A stretch of DNA of 7,519 nt, from the NCBI GenBank assembly GCA_046729895.1, contig JBKPHP010000038.1, positions 1 to 7,519 of the forward strand. Reading direction: 5' to 3'. The position numbers and the translations under genes were made by a program. Source of the stretch: DASXBA01 sp046729895. GTDB lineage: Bacteria; Actinomycetota; Thermoleophilia; Solirubrobacterales; Thermoleophilaceae. Shown here piece by piece: positions 5,384 to 7,519 of the stretch. Each line of letters opens with the position of its first letter. The stretch's first letter is position 1. The notes under the pieces were generated by a model. That model worked only from the letters and a program-made list of their open reading frames with translations. It was not told the DNA's origin and did no database searches.

Positions 5384-6439
5384 GTGGTGGAAGCCCTTGC
5401 AAGACCGGAGATCGACGCCCTTCTGAGGCGCGGGGAGGAGCTGGGCTGTGTGAACCTGTCGGAGCTCGAGGACCTGACGCGCTCCCTCGAGCTATCCGAG
5501 GAGCAGGCGGCTGCGCTTCAGGACAGCATCGAGGAGCGAGGGCTGGAGCTGAGCGATGACTGTGGCCGCGCCGGTGTCGAGCCGACGCGCTACCAGAACG
5601 GCGAGCTGGCGGGCGCGACCACCGACGCGTTGCAGCTCTTCCTGAACGAGATCCGGCGCTATCCGTTGCTGACTGCCGAGGAGGAGGTCGAGCTCGCCAA
5701 GCTGATCGAACAGGGTGACCTCGAGGCCAAGGAGCGGATGATCAACTCCAATCTGCGCCTGGTGGTCTCGATCGCCAAGAAGTACCAGGGCCAGGAGCTC
5801 AGCCTCCTAGATCTCATCCAGGAGGGGATCTTCGGACTGATCCGGGCCGCCGAGAAGTTCGACTGGCGGAGGGGCTACAAGTTCTCGACCTACGCCACCT
5901 TCTGGATCCGGCAGGCGATCCAGCGGGGGCTCGCCAACCGCTCGCGCACCATCCGCATACCGGTCCACATCGGCCAGCGCGAGAGGAAGATCGCCCGAGC
6001 GGAGCGCGAGCTGAGCGCGCGGCTGGGCCGTGATCCGACCGACGAGGAGGTCGCGCGCGCGGCTGAGCTTCCGCCGGAGCAGATTCAGGAGGTGCACGCG
6101 GCGGCCCGCGCCGTCACGAGCCTCGACCGCCCGATCGGCGACGAGGGCGAGACCGCGCTCGGCGACCTGCTCGAGAGCGGCGAGACCTCGCCGGAGGAAG
6201 AGGTCGAGGTAACCCTCCGCGAAGAGGCTCTCAGGCGGACCGTGGACCAGCTTCCCGAGCCGGAGCGCGACGTGATCAAGCTCCGCTACGGGCTGAACGG
6301 CGCCGCCGACCCTCAGCCGCTGCGCGAGACGGGCCGCCGCCTGGGACTGTCGGCGGAGCGCGTTCGGCAGCTGGAGTCGAAGGCGCTCCAGCAGCTCGCC
6401 ACCCGGCGCGAGATCGAGGCCCTCAGGGAGGCGGCGTAG
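5384..6439 (+). CDS. RpoD-like sigma-70 factor (group 2/3) with region-1.1-like N-terminus
   Basis: A 351-aa sigma factor of the RpoD/RpoS/RpoH type. Residues 7-58 (PEIDALLRRGEELGCVNLSE and onward to EERGLELSDD) resemble sigma region 1.1, which keeps free sigma off DNA. Region 1.2 is DALQLFLNEIRRYPLLTAEEE (81-101). Region 2 runs about 116-187, with NLRLVVSIAKKY, DLIQEGIFGLIRAAEKFD and YKFSTYATFWIRQAIQR. Region 3 follows RTIRIPVHIGQRERK (188-202) to about 265. Region 4 contains LPEPERDVIKLRYGL (290-304) and the HTH LRETGRRLGLSAERVRQLESKAL (313-335). It is shorter than a primary sigma and departs from it at GIFGLIRA and LRETGRRLGLSAERV, so an accessory sigma is likelier. GTG at 5384 (next codon also GTG) lies 17 bp after the previous stop, with only a weak ribosome site, suggesting co-transcription. 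An opening farther upstream only overlaps the previous gene. Confidence 0.9.
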   Translation: MVEALARPEIDALLRRGEELGCVNLSELEDLTRSLELSEEQAAALQDSIEERGLELSDDCGRAGVEPTRYQNGELAGATTDALQLFLNEIRRYPLLTAEEEVELAKLIEQGDLEAKERMINSNLRLVVSIAKKYQGQELSLLDLIQEGIFGLIRAAEKFDWRRGYKFSTYATFWIRQAIQRGLANRSRTIRIPVHIGQRERKIARAERELSARLGRDPTDEEVARAAELPPEQIQEVHAAARAVTSLDRPIGDEGETALGDLLESGETSPEEEVEVTLREEALRRTVDQLPEPERDVIKLRYGLNGAADPQPLRETGRRLGLSAERVRQLESKALQQLATRREIEALREAA

Positions 6440-6467
6440 CCGGGTCGCACCCGCGTGCCGGGCCGCT

Positions 6468-6473
6468 TATAGT
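6468..6473 (+). promoter_or_regulatory. -10 element of a leaderless promoter for the DUF2294 gene
   Basis: TATAGT (6468-6473) is a near-consensus -10 hexamer followed by exactly 6 nt and then the GTG start at 6480. This places the expected transcription start on the start codon itself. There is no Shine-Dalgarno sequence in the gap. No clear -35 is present 17-18 nt upstream, which is common for this promoter class in actinobacteria. A 5-bp hairpin (CGGGT 6441-6445 with ACCCG 6449-6453) lies upstream without a T-run. Confidence 0.6.
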
Positions 6474-6479
6474 CGCTCC

Positions 6480-6833
6480 GTGAGGCAGGAAGGGGAGCTG
6501 CTCGCCGACGTCTCGAACGCGATTGTCGCCATCTTCGCGGAGTGCTACGGCCGAGGCCCAACGAAGGCCAAGAGCTACCTCTTCGACAATTATCTGATCA
6601 CCGTGCTCGAGGACCTGCTCACGACGGTGGAGCACACCCTCGTGGAAAACGGCAAGGAGGGTCTGGTACGCGAGGTACGCTTGACCTTCCAGGAGGCGGT
6701 GGCCAACCGATTCAGGGACGCGGTGACCGAGGTCACCGGCCGCCAGGTGCGTGCGTACCACAGCCAGGTGACATTCGATCCGCCGATGGGCTTCGAGATC
6801 TTCGTGCTCGAACCGCTCGACGAGGACGCCTGA
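6480..6833 (+). CDS. DUF2294 / MpsC-family protein
   Basis: A 117-aa protein that I recognise as DUF2294, a family named after MpsC, described as part of a sodium-translocating membrane-potential-generating system; its biochemical role is poorly defined. Family features seen are an N-terminal amphipathic helix (LADVSNAIVAIFAECYGRGP), the segment TKAKSYLFDNYLITVLEDLLTTVEHTLVENG (28-58), then VREVRLTFQEAVANRFRDAVTEVTGRQVRAYHSQVTFDPPMGFEIFVLEP. No membrane helix or signal peptide is visible, so the protein is probably soluble. GTG at 6480 is supported by the TATAGT placed 6 nt before it; no other start with a ribosome site is available. It lies 40 bp after the second sigma gene on the same strand but seems to have its own promoter. 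Members often occur as several copies in actinobacterial and Bacillus genomes. The function here is unknown. Confidence 0.85.
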   Translation: MRQEGELLADVSNAIVAIFAECYGRGPTKAKSYLFDNYLITVLEDLLTTVEHTLVENGKEGLVREVRLTFQEAVANRFRDAVTEVTGRQVRAYHSQVTFDPPMGFEIFVLEPLDEDA

Positions 6834-6842
6834 AGGGCGAGG

Positions 6843-6909
6843 GCCGCCGTTTCCAATCAACGTCCCTCTGCGGATCCGCCAAAAGGCTCCGGAGGCCCTG
6901 AACGGCGGC
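6843..6909. repeat. Inverted repeat enclosing palindromes downstream of the DUF2294 gene
   Basis: GCCGCCGTT (6843-6851) and AACGGCGGC (6901-6909) form a perfect 9-bp inverted repeat, extendable by one G-U pair at each end, closing a 49-nt interior. The interior holds two palindromes, GCGGATCCGC (6870-6879) and CTCCGGAG (6887-6894), joined by CCAAAAGG. It begins 10 nt after the DUF2294 stop. It could be a transcript-end structure, though no T-run follows, or a small structured RNA. Confidence 0.4.
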
Positions 6910-6949
6910 TACCCGGGGTCGCCCGATGCGAACCGGGGAGTCAGGCCTG

Positions 6950-7019
6950 GGCGGCGCGGACGGCCCAGACGCCGCCGGAGCCGCTCTAGACCGCGGGATC
7001 CCGCATCAGGAGCGGGATC
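6950..7019. repeat. Inverted-repeat cluster with a GCGGGATC unit in three orientations
   Basis: GGCGGCG (6950-6956) can pair with CGCCGCC (6970-6976). Next comes the perfect 12-bp palindrome GCGGGATCCCGC (6993-7004), and then a second direct copy of its arm, GCGGGATC (7012-7019), which forms an 8-bp stem with GATCCCGC (6997-7004) over a 7-nt loop. The two alternative pairings exclude each other. No coding frame is supported between 6834 and 7126. Confidence 0.4.
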
Positions 7020-7087
7020 GAGGCACATCGAAGGGCACAGACGCCAATCCGGTTAGCCCCGGTTGGCTACCGTGAAATCAGGGGGCG

Positions 7088-7109
7088 ACTGGGGCGCAAC
7101 TGGGGCGCA
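7088..7109. repeat. Perfect 11-bp tandem repeat, two copies
   Basis: ACTGGGGCGCA is present at 7088-7098 and again at 7099-7109 with no spacer; the preceding CAGGGGGCG looks like a diverged partial third copy. TGGGG (7101-7105) and CCCCA (7111-7115) form a 5-bp stem with a 5-nt loop. On the minus strand this stem begins 11 nt after the stop of the HNH-repeat gene and could act as a weak transcript end, but no T-run follows it. Confidence 0.6.
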
Positions 7110-7126
7110 CCCCCACTCTCACGCCG

Positions 7127-7519
7127 CTACTTCCGTTTCCGCCGGGCGCGCCGCTCGCGCGCCTTCTGTCGGTCGCGCGCCCGATTGCAGATGCGGCAGA
7201 ACCGACCGCCCCGGCTGTGGCCCACGTTGTCGCCGGCGAGCTCGTGGCTCTTGGCGCAGTGGGTCCATCGGTCGCCGCCCACCTTCTGGGCTTCGAGTCC
7301 AGCCGCGGCGAGCCCGGCGCTCCAGCTCCCGAACAGTCGCGCGACGGTGTCTGCCGTCGGGCGCCGCCGCCCGCGGGAACCCGGCCGGGCGGAGCGCGAC
7401 AACGTCTGCCACTCCCGGTGGCTGGGCGGGGGCCCCCGCCGGCGCGCCGGCCGGGGGGGGGGCGGCGGGGGGCCCAGCCCCAGAGGGGCCCCCCCCGGGG
7501 GGGGCGCGCCGCCCCCCCC
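7127..7519 (-). CDS. HNH-associated-repeat / zinc-ribbon protein, partial at contig end
   Basis: The 3' part of a minus-strand gene. Reading from its N-terminal side, PPSHREWQTL (from about 7435) is followed by RRRPTADTVARLFGSWSAGLAAAGLEA. This is the pattern of the homing-endonuclease-associated repeat (a W at the start, then a basic-P-S/T-x-x-T-V segment, then FGSW..AL..AGL), a small DNA-binding helical unit. Next comes a Zn-binding module with CAKSH and, 16 residues on, CRIC, then a strongly basic tail rich in Arg and Lys ending at TAG (7127-7129). DNA or RNA binding is likely; no catalytic HNH core is visible, so nuclease activity is not claimed. The frame stays open to the window edge, but bases beyond about 7440 are homopolymer-rich and encode proline runs, so that portion is unreliable. 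A TTG at 7402 could be called as the start, but the repeat continues upstream of it. This frame was preferred over a competing one (7119-7412) because of the motifs. Confidence 0.6.
   Translation of the reverse strand, partial: GGGGAPPPGGAPLGLGPPPPPPRPARRRGPPPSHREWQTLSRSARPGSRGRRRPTADTVARLFGSWSAGLAAAGLEAQKVGGDRWTHCAKSHELAGDNVGHSRGGRFCRICNRARDRQKARERRARRKRK
7441..7519. other. Low-complexity G/C homopolymer contig end, probable sequencing artefact
   Basis: From about 7428 and especially after 7441 the sequence is almost only G and C, in runs of up to nine identical bases, including complementary G and C blocks. Nothing else in the window looks like this. Runs of this kind are typical of low-quality read ends, so no biological feature is assigned. 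Confidence 0.7.

Noticed and set aside
6915..6945. tRNA T-arm-like GGTTCGCATC on the minus strand
   Set aside because: The loop lacks the conserved A58, the flanking stem is only about 4 bp, and no acceptor, D or anticodon arms can be placed around it.
7078..7100. GGGGGCGACTGG resembling the 5' end of a tmRNA
   Set aside because: The TTCGAC that normally follows is missing, and no tag frame or T-arm/CCA 3' end appears downstream.
7119..7412. Alternative minus-strand frame starting GTG (MADVVALRP...)
   Set aside because: It has no recognisable motif and is Arg/Pro-rich; the adjacent frame shows the FGSW repeat and Cys/His cluster.
1..7519. CRISPR array, insertion sequence or transposase gene
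   Set aside because: No regularly spaced repeats, no transposase motifs and no terminal inverted repeats with target duplications were seen.

Overview
The window is GC-rich DNA from a bacterium, most likely an actinobacterium of the Thermoleophilia (Solirubrobacterales/Gaiellales) type. The reasons are the GTG/TTG starts, start codons lying just downstream of -10-like hexamers with no Shine-Dalgarno sequence, a SigB/SigF-type sigma factor with a GTTT-N15-GGGTGA promoter, a PHP-fused PolX and an HNH-associated-repeat protein. The lineage is an inference from gene content, not from a marker gene. The last ~90 bases are almost pure G/C homopolymer runs and look like a poor-quality contig end.

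Left part (1-3260). The N-terminus of a polyprenol-phosphate mannosyltransferase-like GT2 enzyme (minus strand) diverges from polX (plus). polX converges on a two-gene minus-strand operon, trehalose-6-phosphate phosphatase (otsB) followed by an unnamed four-helix membrane protein. Those two genes overlap by ATGA. The polX and membrane-protein stop codons share a CTAG.

Middle (3261-4372). Diverging from otsB across only 19 bp is a plus-strand operon. It holds two half-size, mutually homologous TauE/SafE (TSUP) membrane proteins joined by a TGATG overlap, followed closely by a single-domain STAS protein with the phosphorylatable DSTG motif of anti-anti-sigma factors.

Right part (4373-6833). 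A 181-bp leader has a SigB-type promoter and a run of hairpins. It is followed by a SigB/SigF/SigG-family sigma factor, then 17 bp later by an RpoD-like group 2/3 sigma factor with a region-1.1-like N-terminus, then a DUF2294 (MpsC-family) protein with an apparently leaderless promoter. The STAS protein, the stress-type sigma factor and OtsB (trehalose synthesis) together suggest a general-stress neighbourhood. No RsbW-type anti-sigma kinase is present.

Right end (6834-7519). A 293-bp non-coding stretch full of inverted repeats and an 11-bp tandem repeat precedes the C-terminal part of a minus-strand HNH-associated-repeat/zinc-ribbon protein that runs into the degenerate contig end.

Most worth a second look: the split TSUP transporter pair followed by a STAS gene, two very short divergent intergenic regions with a symmetric -10 element between leaderless-type starts, and the structured, apparently self-regulated leader of the stress sigma factor.
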